In this document: one piece after another, positions 33,994 through 41,880 of the stretch
Position numbering within the stretch: the stretch's first letter is position 1
Layout of the letters: every line of letters starts with the position of its first letter
Origin: Polyangia bacterium
GTDB lineage: Bacteria; Myxococcota_A; Polyangia; Nannocystales; Nannocystaceae
Length of the DNA: 64,000 nt
NCBI GenBank assembly: GCA_030424595.1
Contig: JAUHWG010000020.1
Location: 62,001-126,000, forward strand
Direction of reading: 5' to 3'
Translations under genes and position numbers: made by a program
Notes under the pieces: model-generated
Database searches by the model: none
What the model was told of the DNA's origin: nothing
Seen by the model: the letters and a program-made list of their open reading frames with translations, nothing else

Positions 33994-34010
33994 GCTGAGC
34001 TCGACGCCCC

Positions 34011-34190
34011 GGCGCAGCGCTGGACCTGCGACCCTGCACTTCGCCTACCTGATGCTCGTCGCGAACTTCTGAGCCCTCCTCCGCGGCGGCCCGGCGCAGC
34101 GCTGGACCTGCGACCCTGCACTTCGCCTACCTAGGCACCTTCAGCCCCTCCGCGGAGGCTCGGCGGATCGCTAGACCCCAGCGCCTCGCC
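34011..34190 (+). pseudogene. decayed tandem copies of the porin 3' end
   Basis: After the porin stop codon the end of the gene recurs about every 80 bp. Copy 1 (34011-34073) still encodes AGPATLHFAYLMLVANF plus stop. Copy 2 (34091-34132) breaks after CTTCGCCTACCTA. Copy 3 (34161-34190) keeps only the CGGCGGATCGCTAGACCC part. The real gene ends AGPATQHFAYLLLVAIF. These are best read as remnants of tandem duplication and deletion. Confidence 0.75.
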
Positions 34191-34252
34191 TCGTGGCAGC
34201 AGCTCGCGCTCGTGGGACTCCGCACCTCCGAGCGTCCGCGCGCAGCGTCCTC

Positions 34253-35395
34253 CTAGGTCGAGAGCGCGTTGTTCCGGGCTGGGGGCCGCCGCGCGAGGGG
34301 GACCTCCCACTGCGAGCGGAGGGCGGCGAAGATCCGGGCGTCGGGCTCCGGGGCGGACGCGCCGGGCCTCAGCACGCCGAGGCGCTCGAGCGGCTCACGA
34401 CCGGCGCGGATCCTCCGGCGGGAGCTCGGGATGATCGTCGCCGGGGCCCAGACGGCGCGGAAGTGCGGCGCCTCGTCGGCGGTGGTCGCGAGGATCGCCC
34501 ACGAGGCGTCGCGATCGGGCTCACCGAGCTCCGGGATGTACTTGTGGGTCTCGCGGACGAGCGACACCTCGTCGGTGTTCGCCTCGAGGTGGGGACCCCC
34601 GTCGAAGGGATCGATCCGCCCCGAGTACTTGAAGCCTATCCGCTCGAGCAGGCGCTGGGCGCCGATCGTGTTCGGCCCGACCTTGCCGATGATCTCGCGG
34701 ACCCCCTCCGGGAGCAGGCTCGCGTGCACCGGCGACGAGGGGAAGAGGCGCCAGATGAAGTCCTTCGAGGTCCGGCTGAGGGCGTCGGCCTCTTCGTAGG
34801 TGAGCCCGGTGAAGACGCTGCCGAGCGCGTCCCACAGCGGCGACCGGGTCGCCCCGTTCGGCCCCTTGTAGAGCGGCGGCAGGAGCTCGGCGAGGAGGCG
34901 CTCACGAAACCACCCGCGGTAGCCGGCGACGAAGACGAAGCGACCGAGGGAGAGGAGCCGCCCGAGCTTGTCTGGATGACCGCGGAGGTCCGGGCTTAAG
35001 ACCAGGCCGCCGAGCTCGCTCGGGCCGTCGTAGGTCTGCCCCAGGTGGAGCATCGTGTGCAGCATGTGCACCTCGTGGTGGTCTCCGCTCGGACCGACGA
35101 GATCGGCGTAGCGCTCCTCGGTGATCACCCGGAAGAAGACATGCGGCTCGTCGAAGTCGCCGTGCTGCGCGTGGATCATCGACGTGCCGACGGCTCGACC
35201 GTCAGGCCCCTCCAGGACGAAGAGGAAGCGGCGACCGGGGTCGAAGTCCGGCGTCCCGCGAAACGAGGCGATCGACCGCTTGAGGAGCTGCGAGATGAAG
35301 GAGCGCTCGGGCGGCAGGTTGAGGGTGTTGAGGTGGCGCGCGAGGTCGAAGATCGAGTCTTCGTCGCTGGGCATGGCTTCGCGGAACAGAAACAT
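34253..35395 (-). CDS. astA: arginine N-succinyltransferase-like protein
   Basis: 380 residues, slightly longer than usual. It matches AstA along its length: FLFREAMPSDEDSIFDLA, GTSMIHAQHG, ELGGLVLSPDLRGHPDKLGRLLSLGRFVFVA, EARxVIG-type VREIIGKVGPNTIGAQRLLERIGFKYSGRIDPFDGGPHLEA. AstA transfers succinyl from succinyl-CoA to the arginine alpha-amine, the first step of the arginine succinyltransferase pathway. The other ast genes are not adjacent, so the physiological acceptor may differ. GGGAGAGG lies about 6 nt before the ATG. Confidence 0.85.
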   Translation of the reverse strand: MFLFREAMPSDEDSIFDLARHLNTLNLPPERSFISQLLKRSIASFRGTPDFDPGRRFLFVLEGPDGRAVGTSMIHAQHGDFDEPHVFFRVITEERYADLVGPSGDHHEVHMLHTMLHLGQTYDGPSELGGLVLSPDLRGHPDKLGRLLSLGRFVFVAGYRGWFRERLLAELLPPLYKGPNGATRSPLWDALGSVFTGLTYEEADALSRTSKDFIWRLFPSSPVHASLLPEGVREIIGKVGPNTIGAQRLLERIGFKYSGRIDPFDGGPHLEANTDEVSLVRETHKYIPELGEPDRDASWAILATTADEAPHFRAVWAPATIIPSSRRRIRAGREPLERLGVLRPGASAPEPDARIFAALRSQWEVPLARRPPARNNALST

Positions 35396-35573
35396 GTTCG
35401 ACCTCTCCCGACCGTCCCGGGTTGGCTAGCATGCCACTCTTCGGCCCGCGATCGCTGCCCTCAGAGCGCGGGACGAGGCGCTTTGTCCGGCGGATCGGGG
35501 GAGGGTGAGGGGTTTCGCCCGGAGAGTGCGGAAGCCGCGACCTCGCGATCGCACGCGAGCGAGCGAGGAGGCC

Positions 35574-35738
35574 GCGGGCTATGGCGAGAGCCTCGTGTGC
35601 TCTCGCGCACCCCCTTCGGCCCGCTCGGCTCCGCGGATGCGCAGCCGCGCCGGATCGGAGCCCGGGTTACGGCGCTGCCGAGAGGGCTGTCGGCGAACGA
35701 GCGAGCGAGCGCGGGCTCTTGCCACGGGCTGCGACGAG
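35574..35738. repeat. dispersed inverted-repeat element, copy 1
   Basis: The left arm (GGGCTATGGCGAGAGCC at about 35576-35592) matches the inverse of the right arm (GGCTCTTGCCACGGGCTGC at about 35720-35738). It is related to copies at 37380, 48971, 61635 and 63537. Confidence 0.5.
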
Positions 35739-35788
35739 CTGAGAGGTCGCGCGACAGGTGGGGAGCGCGAAGAGGTGCGAAGACAGGT

Positions 35789-35820
35789 CGGGCCGGCCTC
35801 CGCAGCGCGAAGCCGGCCCG
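35789..35820 (-). terminator. hairpin downstream of ssb
   Basis: A 9-bp stem CGGGCCGGC/GCCGGCCCG with a 14-nt loop lies 26 nt past the ssb stop. There is no U tract. Confidence 0.4.
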
Positions 35821-35845
35821 CACTTCTTGGGGGCGCCCTCGGGCC

Positions 35846-36466
35846 CTAGAACGGAATGTCGTCGTCGACCGGATCGGAGGGCTGGTAGGGATCCTCGTAG
35901 GGGGGGGGAGTGTCGCCTCCGCCTCCGCCGCCTCCGCCGCCTCCGCCACCATAGCCGCCGCTCTGGCCTCCACGGGCTCCGCCGCCTCCGCCGTAGCCGC
36001 CACCACCTCCGCCGCCGCCGTAGCCTCCGCCACTGCCGCCGCCGCTGTAGCCTCCGCCGCCGCCGTAGTCACCACCTCCGCCGCCGTAGTCACCACCTCC
36101 GCCGCCGCCGCCTCCACCGCCGCCTCCGCCGCCTCCGCCGCTGAGGAACTGGACGTTGTCGGCGACGATCTCGGTCGAGTAGTGGCGCTGGCCCTCCTTC
36201 TCGTAGCTCGTGGTCTTGAGCCGACCCTCGACGTACACCTGCCGCCCCTTGGTCAGGTAGGTGTTGCAGTGCTCGGCCGACTTCCCCCACACCGTGATCC
36301 GGTGCCACTCGGTCTCCTCGACCATCTCGTTGCTGCGCTTGTTCAGGTAGCGGCGCGATGTCGCGACCGCGAGGCGGCACACGGGCTGCCCTCCCTGGGT
36401 GTAGCGGAGCTCCGGGTCGCGTCCGAGGTTGCCAATTACGATCGCCTTGTTGATGCCGCCTGCCAT
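35846..36466 (-). CDS. ssb: single-stranded DNA-binding protein
   Basis: 206 residues. The OB fold is complete: NKAIVIGNLGRDPELRYTQGG, TEWHRITVWGKSAEHCNTYLTKGRQVYVEGRLKT, HYSTEIVADNVQFL. The C-terminal linker is an unusually long pure Gly/Tyr/Asp tract (about 75 residues), and the protein ends in the acidic tip DDDIPF that recruits replication and repair partners. It binds ssDNA as a tetramer. The start is the ATG before AGGINK; the frame is open further upstream but lacks family similarity there. Confidence 0.95.
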   Translation of the reverse strand: MAGGINKAIVIGNLGRDPELRYTQGGQPVCRLAVATSRRYLNKRSNEMVEETEWHRITVWGKSAEHCNTYLTKGRQVYVEGRLKTTSYEKEGQRHYSTEIVADNVQFLSGGGGGGGGGGGGGGGGDYGGGGGDYGGGGGYSGGGSGGGYGGGGGGGGYGGGGGARGGQSGGYGGGGGGGGGGGGDTPPPYEDPYQPSDPVDDDIPF

Positions 36467-36779
36467 CGGGGTTCGCCTTCGTGAGGGTGTTCTTCGCTCG
36501 GGAGATGTGGCCCGGGCGCGGTCGCGCCGGGCGATGTTGGTCTTTACCAGAAAGTCCGACCGCTTGGATCGACCGGCCGAGGGACCCGTTGCGGGGAAGA
36601 TTCGGGATTTTTTCCCCCGCGGCATATGCGCTTGTGACGCTCACCGGAGGCCGGAGGCCGGGACGACGGGCGGCGGGGCCTCCCACGCGGACCCCATCCC
36701 GGCGCCGCAAGAGCGCGCCTCCTTGCGCTACCCTGGAGAGCCCTGAGCGAGCGCCAGGGCGTCTCGCCGCGACCCGCCG
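36467..36779. other. intergenic DNA, no gene seen
   Basis: 313 bp containing the ssb promoter side on the left and, on the right, TACCCT about 50 nt before the next gene. Confidence 0.4.
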
Positions 36780-37358
36780 ATGCGCATCGATCTCTCCATC
36801 CTCCTCCTGCTCCACGACCTCGAGCCCGTCGTCGCCGGCATGGTCCGCGACGCTCGCGAGCTCGGCGGAGCCCTCGCCGGCGATCGCGGGTTTGAGATCC
36901 TCGCCCTCGACGAGCGCTCCGGCGACAACACCCTCAGCTTCCTCAGCATCCTCCACGCCCAGGTGCCCGAGCTGCGCACGCTCCAGGACCTGAGCCGAGG
37001 CAGCGGGATCAGCCAAGGGGCCAAGGTCGCCCGCGGACGTCGCTGGCTCATCCTCGATCGCCCCGTCAACCCGGAGCTGCTCCGCTGGGCCCTCCTCCAG
37101 CTCCGCGACCACGGACACCCGGCGGCGATCATCCCCGGCGAGGTGCTCGCCGTCACAGCCAGCACCGGCGCCGCGACCCTCTACGACCTCCGCGGCGGCC
37201 TCACCTCCGCCCAACGCGCGGTCGAGCAGAACCTCAGCCGCTCCGGCGGATCCAAGGCCGCCTGGCGCCCCGCCCCCGACCACGGGGTCGCCCGCCGAGC
37301 GCTCCTCTATGTCCGAAGGCGACTCGGCGGCCTGAAGCTGAGCCGCGGCAAGGCCTAG
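36780..37358 (+). CDS. small glycosyltransferase family 2-like protein
   Basis: 192 residues. The opening DLSILLLLHDLEPVVAGMVRDAREL and EILALDERSGDNTLSFLSIL recall the GT-A nucleotide-sugar fold of family 2 transferases. The usual DxD metal-binding motif is replaced by LILDRPVNPEL, and the protein is shorter than active family members. It may be a degenerate or non-catalytic member. It is divergent from ssb and has no obvious operon partner. Confidence 0.5.
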   Translation: MRIDLSILLLLHDLEPVVAGMVRDARELGGALAGDRGFEILALDERSGDNTLSFLSILHAQVPELRTLQDLSRGSGISQGAKVARGRRWLILDRPVNPELLRWALLQLRDHGHPAAIIPGEVLAVTASTGAATLYDLRGGLTSAQRAVEQNLSRSGGSKAAWRPAPDHGVARRALLYVRRRLGGLKLSRGKA

Positions 37359-37379
37359 GAGCCCGCGGCTCGGACGAAG

Positions 37380-37425
37380 AGCCCGCGGCGAAGGTCCCTG
37401 GGATCGCGCCGCGATCGTCGGTCCT
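37380..37425. repeat. dispersed repeat, copy 2 (one arm plus core)
   Basis: AGCCCGCGGCGAAGGTCCC (37380-37398), then a 22-bp core at 37404-37425 that is identical to 63564-63585. It lies just after the stop codon of the glycosyltransferase-like gene. Confidence 0.6.
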
Positions 37426-37612
37426 TCTAGCCAGGCGAAACGCCGCTGGACCGCGCTCTAGCGCAGCTCTTCGCGGAGCCGAGCGGGACGTCGCGCAGAG
37501 GCGAGAGCGCGCGAGACCTCGACCGCGGGCTCCTCGGGGACCCAAGCGAGATACCCCAGGGAGCGCCCGCGGGCCGGCGAAAGAGAGCCCGGCCCCTCGG
37601 GGGAGCGGCTGC

Positions 37613-37618
37613 TATAGT
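37613..37618 (+). promoter_or_regulatory. -10 box TATAGT for rseP
   Basis: It ends 7 nt before the GTG start at 37626, close to the consensus TATAAT. This implies that the mRNA begins at the start codon. Confidence 0.55.
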
Positions 37619-37625
37619 CCGCCGC

Positions 37626-38672
37626 GTGGGTTTTACGGAGATCCTCACCGCAATCATCACGATCTCGGTCCTGATCATCATCCACGAGTTCGGCCACTAC
37701 CTCTGCGCCGTCTCCACGGGGATGAAGGTCGACCGATTCAGCGTTCTGGGGATAGGTCCGGTCGTCGCCCGCCTCTTCACCTACAAGGGTACGGAGTTCG
37801 TCCTCTCGGCGATCCCCTTCGGCGCGTACGTCCACATCGTCGGCATGGAGCCCGAAGATGACGACCCCAAGGCGCCGCCCGACCCCGATCCGTCGCTCTT
37901 CCGCAATCGCCCGCTCTGGGCGCGGATGTTGACGATCGCCGGCGGACCCATCGCGAATTACCTGACGGCGTCGCTGATCATCTTCAGCGTCCTCGCGGTC
38001 GCCGGCAACCGCGACGTCATCACCATGGAGGTCGACGCGGTCCAGTCCGAGACCGCGAAGTCGGCCGGTATGGAGAGTGGCGACGAGCTGATCAAGATCG
38101 CCGAGTTCGACGTCACCGGCGACGAGCCCTACGGCAAGGTGTCCGAGGCGACCTCCTCCCACAAGGGCGAGACGGTCCCTGTGGTGGTCCGCCGCGAGGC
38201 CGACGAGGTCGAGCTCCAGGTGCCGATCTCCGACGCGGGCCTGATGGGCGTAGGCCTCGTCGAGGGCGAGGTCGTCCATCGCCCCGCCTCCCTCGGCCAC
38301 TCGGCCAAGATGGCCGTCCGCCAGCCCCTGGTGATCACCCAGAAGCAGCTCAAGGGGCTCTACTACCTGATCACCGGCCAGATCGACGCCAAGGTCTCGG
38401 GTCCGGTCGGCATCGTCAAGGAGATTGCGAAGTCCGCCGAGAAGGGCTGGATCGACCTCTTCTTCTTCGCCGCCGGGATCTCGACGCTCCTCGGGCTCTT
38501 CAACCTCCTGCCGCTCCCCGCCCTCGACGGCGGCCGCCTGGTCTTCCTCTTCTACGAGCTCATCGCCCGCCGTCCGGCGAACCGCCGGATGGAGGAGATG
38601 ATCCACGGGATCGGCATGCTCCTCCTCCTCGCGCTGATCCTCTACGTGACGATCGCCAACGACATCCTCTAG
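37626..38672 (+). CDS. rseP: site-2 protease RseP-like membrane metalloprotease
   Basis: 348 residues with a GTG start. The zinc site is HEFGH (His20, Glu21, His24) in the first membrane helix, and the third ligand motif is NLLPLPALDGGRL near the C-terminus. One PDZ domain lies between (about residues 130-205: SAGMESGDELIKIAEFDV), fewer than the two in E. coli RseP. Membrane helices flank these. It cuts transmembrane substrates such as anti-sigma factors. The gene has no dxr or bamA neighbour here. Confidence 0.9.
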   Translation: MGFTEILTAIITISVLIIIHEFGHYLCAVSTGMKVDRFSVLGIGPVVARLFTYKGTEFVLSAIPFGAYVHIVGMEPEDDDPKAPPDPDPSLFRNRPLWARMLTIAGGPIANYLTASLIIFSVLAVAGNRDVITMEVDAVQSETAKSAGMESGDELIKIAEFDVTGDEPYGKVSEATSSHKGETVPVVVRREADEVELQVPISDAGLMGVGLVEGEVVHRPASLGHSAKMAVRQPLVITQKQLKGLYYLITGQIDAKVSGPVGIVKEIAKSAEKGWIDLFFFAAGISTLLGLFNLLPLPALDGGRLVFLFYELIARRPANRRMEEMIHGIGMLLLLALILYVTIANDIL

Positions 38673-38892
38673 CGAGCCCGCCCCACGGCGGCTCGCTCGG
38701 CGGCTCGATCGACGGCTCGATCGGCGGCTCGATCAACCCTGAGGACGCCGCCACGAGCGGCGTCTCCTCTTCTCCGGGTGGAGCCCTCCAGCGGGTACGT
38801 CCTTCGCGAACGTGCGAGCGGGACGACAGGCGGCGCTGCCTCGCGGAGCTCGCCCATACGAACGGCGCTCACGTCGGCGCTCACCGCGAGCC

Positions 38893-39789
38893 TCACGGGC
38901 TCGGGCTCGTGCTCGGGCTCGGGCTCGGGCCGAGGTAGCGAGCACAGGCGGCGACGAGCGCCTCGGGCGCCTCGATCCACAGCGCGTGGCCGATCCCCGG
39001 CAGACGCTCGAGCGGCGCGCCGACGAGCCCCGCCAGGCGCTCCGCCTCGTCGATCGGGAAGATCCAGTCGAGCTCGCCGCAGACGACAGCCCGGACCCTG
39101 TCGATCCCGCGAAGCTCCCCCTCCAGGCGATGCTCCAGGAGCGCGTCGAAGGCCCCGATCCAATTGGCGCGATCGAGCGGGACCTGCCCCAGGAGCGCCT
39201 CCAGCACCGCGACCACCCCCGGCCGCCGGAGAAAGGGGGGCCCGAAGAGCACGCCGATGAGCGCCCTCGCCAGGGTCATCGACCCGAGCTCCTGCTCAAA
39301 GAGCGCGCGGAGGTGGGCCATCATCGCCCGCTCCCGCGCCCGGAGACGGGCGGCCGTCGCCGCCAGGATCGCCCCCTCAAAGCGCTCCGGTGCGGCGAGG
39401 AGCGCGTGCTGGGCGACCACTCCGCCGAAGGACCAGGCGAGAACGTCGACCCGATCGAGCCCGCGCCGATCGAGCTCCGCGACGATCGCCGCGACCCGCG
39501 ACGGCCACGGGCCGGAGAGCGAGTCGGCCTCGATCGAGAGCACGGGTCGGGTCCGCGCGAGCCCGTCGAGGAGCGCGACCAGCCCCGCCTTGCCGCCGCC
39601 GAGGCCGGGGAGGACGAGGAGCGTCCGTCGATCGCTCGCCACGTCCCTCCCGACGCGGTCGATCACGGGCCCGTGGATCGCTCGCTTGGGGCCCCTCGTC
39701 GCGACCTTCGTCGCGGCCTTCGTCTCCGCCGCGCCCGCGCTCGCAGCCTCCTTCGATCGCGCCTCGCCTCTCTCTTGGTCGTCGCTCAT
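38893..39789 (-). CDS. alpha/beta hydrolase (BioH/thioesterase-like)
   Basis: 298 residues. After a 45-residue charged N-terminal extension comes LLVLPGLGGGKAGL, the nucleophile elbow AWSFGGVVA (Ser, with Ala in place of the first Gly), Asp in GELDWIFPID, and His in GIGHALWIEAP. The C-terminal Pro-Ser repeat comes from a short tandem repeat. Its start overlaps the hotdog gene by 4 bp. In this operon it may release or hydrolyse an acyl thioester or ester made by the adjacent KS/KR/ACP system. Confidence 0.78.
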   Translation of the reverse strand: MSDDQERGEARSKEAASAGAAETKAATKVATRGPKRAIHGPVIDRVGRDVASDRRTLLVLPGLGGGKAGLVALLDGLARTRPVLSIEADSLSGPWPSRVAAIVAELDRRGLDRVDVLAWSFGGVVAQHALLAAPERFEGAILAATAARLRARERAMMAHLRALFEQELGSMTLARALIGVLFGPPFLRRPGVVAVLEALLGQVPLDRANWIGAFDALLEHRLEGELRGIDRVRAVVCGELDWIFPIDEAERLAGLVGAPLERLPGIGHALWIEAPEALVAACARYLGPSPSPSTSPSP

Positions 39790-40223
39790 CCGCCCTCCCT
39801 CGCGAGCGTCACCTGGGCCTCAAGACATAGTTCGCCTTCTCCGCCGCCCTCTCCTTCGCCTGCCTCGACCCCAGCCCCTGGGCTCTCCCGCACCTCGACC
39901 GCGAGCTGGTGCATCGAGAGAAACGCGCGGAGGGGCCGGACCTCGACGATGAAGCGCTGGGCGCTGAGGGAGACCGGCCAGCGGACGCCCTCGTAGGCGA
40001 CGACCAGGAGCGAGAGCTCCGCTGGATCGGCGTCGCCGCGGGCGCAGAGGCCGGCCGCTTGCGCAGCGGCGTCGAGGAGCTCCGCCGGATGCCAGGCGCC
40101 GCGCTCGACCGTCAAGAAGCGGCGACCCCCGCGGGCCCGAGCCTGAAGCTCGCGCTCGATCGCCAGAGCCGGCCGCCGATGGCGGAGGCGAGCGCGGATC
40201 TCCGCGGGACCGAGGGCGCTCAC
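39786..40223 (-). CDS. hotdog-fold protein (dehydratase/thioesterase-like)
   Basis: 145 residues. The pattern ERGAWHPAELLDAAAQAAGL, VAYEGVRWPVSLSAQRFIVEVRPL and LCLEAQVTLAR fits a single hotdog domain of the FabZ/ApeP type. The position of the usual HFPGxP helix is replaced by AWHPAELLDAA, so its catalytic competence is uncertain. It overlaps both neighbours by 4 bp (ATGA), so it is made as part of one translational unit. Confidence 0.6.
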   Translation of the reverse strand: MSALGPAEIRARLRHRRPALAIERELQARARGGRRFLTVERGAWHPAELLDAAAQAAGLCARGDADPAELSLLVVAYEGVRWPVSLSAQRFIVEVRPLRAFLSMHQLAVEVRESPGAGVEAGEGEGGGEGELCLEAQVTLAREGG

Positions 40224-40672
40224 CGGACCACCTCCAGACGCGCGCTCGCGACCACGGTGCGCTCCGCAGGCGCGTCATCCCCCCCGCTCTCACCGCCTCG
40301 CAGCACCTCAGCGTCGACCCGCCCCGCCGTCTTCCCCAGGCGCGCCCGGACCCAGAGCCTCTCCTCCGGACCGACCGGGGCGCGGAAGACCGCCCTGCGG
40401 ACGAGGAGCTCGCCGACCTCTGCGCCCGCGAGGAGGCGAGCGACGTCGACCATCAGGGCGACGAGGTGGGAGCCCGGCACGATCGGTCTCCCGGGAAAGT
40501 GCCCCGCGCAGAGCCGGCGGAGCGCCGCTTCGCCGACGACCACCTCGACCTCACCAACCTGACCCTTTGAACATGCACCTTCGTCCTCGCGGACCTGCCG
40601 ACAAAAACGCGCTTGCGCGCTCTCCGGCGCGAGCGCGCGCAGGACTGACAGGTCGACGGGCTCCCCAGACAT
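40220..40672 (-). CDS. FabZ-like 3-hydroxyacyl-ACP dehydratase
   Basis: 150 residues. The hotdog catalytic region is CAGHFPGRPIVPGSHLVALMVDVARLL, with the FabZ-type His and the Pro-Gly helix start. The strand FRAPVGPEERLWVRARLGK follows. It would remove water from 3-hydroxyacyl-ACP in a type II synthase. It is the first gene of the minus-strand operon, and its ATG is 26 bp from the TTG of the divergent KS gene, with a -10 box shared between the two directions. Confidence 0.78.
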   Translation of the reverse strand: MSGEPVDLSVLRALAPESAQARFCRQVREDEGACSKGQVGEVEVVVGEAALRRLCAGHFPGRPIVPGSHLVALMVDVARLLAGAEVGELLVRRAVFRAPVGPEERLWVRARLGKTAGRVDAEVLRGGESGGDDAPAERTVVASARLEVVR

Positions 40673-40682
40673 GAGGCTCCGT

Positions 40683-40690
40683 AGTATACA
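40683..40690. promoter_or_regulatory. overlapping divergent -10 boxes (AGTATACA)
   Basis: The palindromic core GTATAC reads TATACT on the minus strand (10 nt before the ATG at 40672) and TATACA on the plus strand (8 nt before the TTG at 40699). The 26-bp intergenic space leaves no room for separate promoters or leaders, so both operons probably start from this symmetric element. Confidence 0.55.
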
Positions 40691-40698
40691 GAGGCCGC

Positions 40699-41880
40699 TT
40701 GGAACTCCGTCGAAACTCGGCCTCCGGGTGTCGTGTCGTGATCACTGGCATCGGCTCCTGGACAGCGCTTGGACCGACCTGGCCCGATCTCCGGAGCGCG
40801 GCCCTGGAGGGTCGCAGCGGCCTGCGCCCGGTGGGTAAGCGATCGCCCGCGCTCGCCGACGCGGTCGCCGGCCTGATCGACGATCTCAAGCCCTTCCGCG
40901 CCCGCTTCCCGGACATCCGCCCGCCCTTGCCGATCCCCCTGACGAGGATCGCCCTGGTCAGCGCCTACGAGGCGCTCAGCGACGCCGGCCTCCTAGAGGC
41001 CGACGATCGCGGGCGCTTCGGCGTGATCCTCGGCCGAGCCACCGGGCCGGCCTCGGTCGTCGTCAAGACCCTGACCCCCGTGATCCAACGGGGGCCGAAG
41101 AAGGCGAGCCCGCTCCTCTTCTCGCAGAGCGTCTCCAACGCGCCCCTCGGGGCGGTCGCCACCCGCTTCGGCCTCCGCGGCCCCAACCTCCTGGTCCAGT
41201 CCGGCGCCGCGCTGATGCTCGCCTTCGACGCCCTCCGCCGCGGGGACGCGCCGGTGATCCTCTGCGGCGGCATGGACGAGGTCGAGGAGCGCTCCTTCGC
41301 CGCCTCCGCCGCGAACGGCTTCATCGCCCCGCAGGTCGCCGCCGAGGCGATCTGTCCCTACGACCCTGCGTGCGCCGGACCCACCCACGGCGAAGGGGCC
41401 GCGTTCCTCACCCTCGAGCGAGAGGACCACGCGCGAGCCCGCGGGGCCAGGATCTACGGCGAGCTCTCGGCGATCACGGTCGGCGACGAGCCGGGCCTCC
41501 GCGACATGTCGCAGCTCCGCGGCTGGGGCTCGCCGACCGGCGAGGGGCTCGCGGAGCTCTGCCGCGAGGCGCTCGCCATGGCCGACGCCACCCCTGAGCG
41601 CATCGTCCTCCACAGCGGCAGCGGCAACGGTGAGGCGCGGGTCGACCGGGCCGAGCTCGACGCCCTCGCCCTCCTCGGCCGCGACGACCTCCGGCCCTTC
41701 AGCCTCAAGGGTCTGACCGGAGACACCCGCGGGGCCGGGCCTGTGCTCTGCGCGGCCTGGGCCGCAGCGTGGGCCCGCGAAGAGAGGAGCGCGGAGGCCC
41801 TCGCCCTGATCACCCACGTCGAGTTTCACGGCGGCGAGCTGGCGGCCGTCGTCCGACCCTGGACGGAGAACGAGCGATGA
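40699..41880 (+). CDS. ketosynthase-like protein without Cys-His-His triad (chain-length-factor-like)
   Basis: 393 residues of thiolase-fold ketosynthase. All three catalytic positions are changed: the active-site Cys segment reads LLVQSGAALML, the HGTGT segment reads LHSGSGNGEA, and the KxxxGHxxxAAG segment reads KGLTGDTRGAGP. The fold elements GITGIGSWTALGP-like VITGIGSWTALG and GEGAAFLTLERE remain. Catalytically dead KS partners act as chain-length factors in type II polyketide and aryl-polyene systems. It is followed by KR with an ATGA overlap. The TTG start is supported by TATACA 8 nt upstream; GTG at 40738 is possible. Confidence 0.8.
   Translation: MELRRNSASGCRVVITGIGSWTALGPTWPDLRSAALEGRSGLRPVGKRSPALADAVAGLIDDLKPFRARFPDIRPPLPIPLTRIALVSAYEALSDAGLLEADDRGRFGVILGRATGPASVVVKTLTPVIQRGPKKASPLLFSQSVSNAPLGAVATRFGLRGPNLLVQSGAALMLAFDALRRGDAPVILCGGMDEVEERSFAASAANGFIAPQVAAEAICPYDPACAGPTHGEGAAFLTLEREDHARARGARIYGELSAITVGDEPGLRDMSQLRGWGSPTGEGLAELCREALAMADATPERIVLHSGSGNGEARVDRAELDALALLGRDDLRPFSLKGLTGDTRGAGPVLCAAWAAAWAREERSAEALALITHVEFHGGELAAVVRPWTENER

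Larger units (their letters stand above)
35396..35845. other. intergenic DNA with dispersed inverted-repeat element and hairpin
   Basis: 450 bp between astA and ssb. It contains a copy of the dispersed repeat (35574-35738) and a 9-bp GC hairpin downstream of ssb (35789-35820). No gene is supported. Confidence 0.5.
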
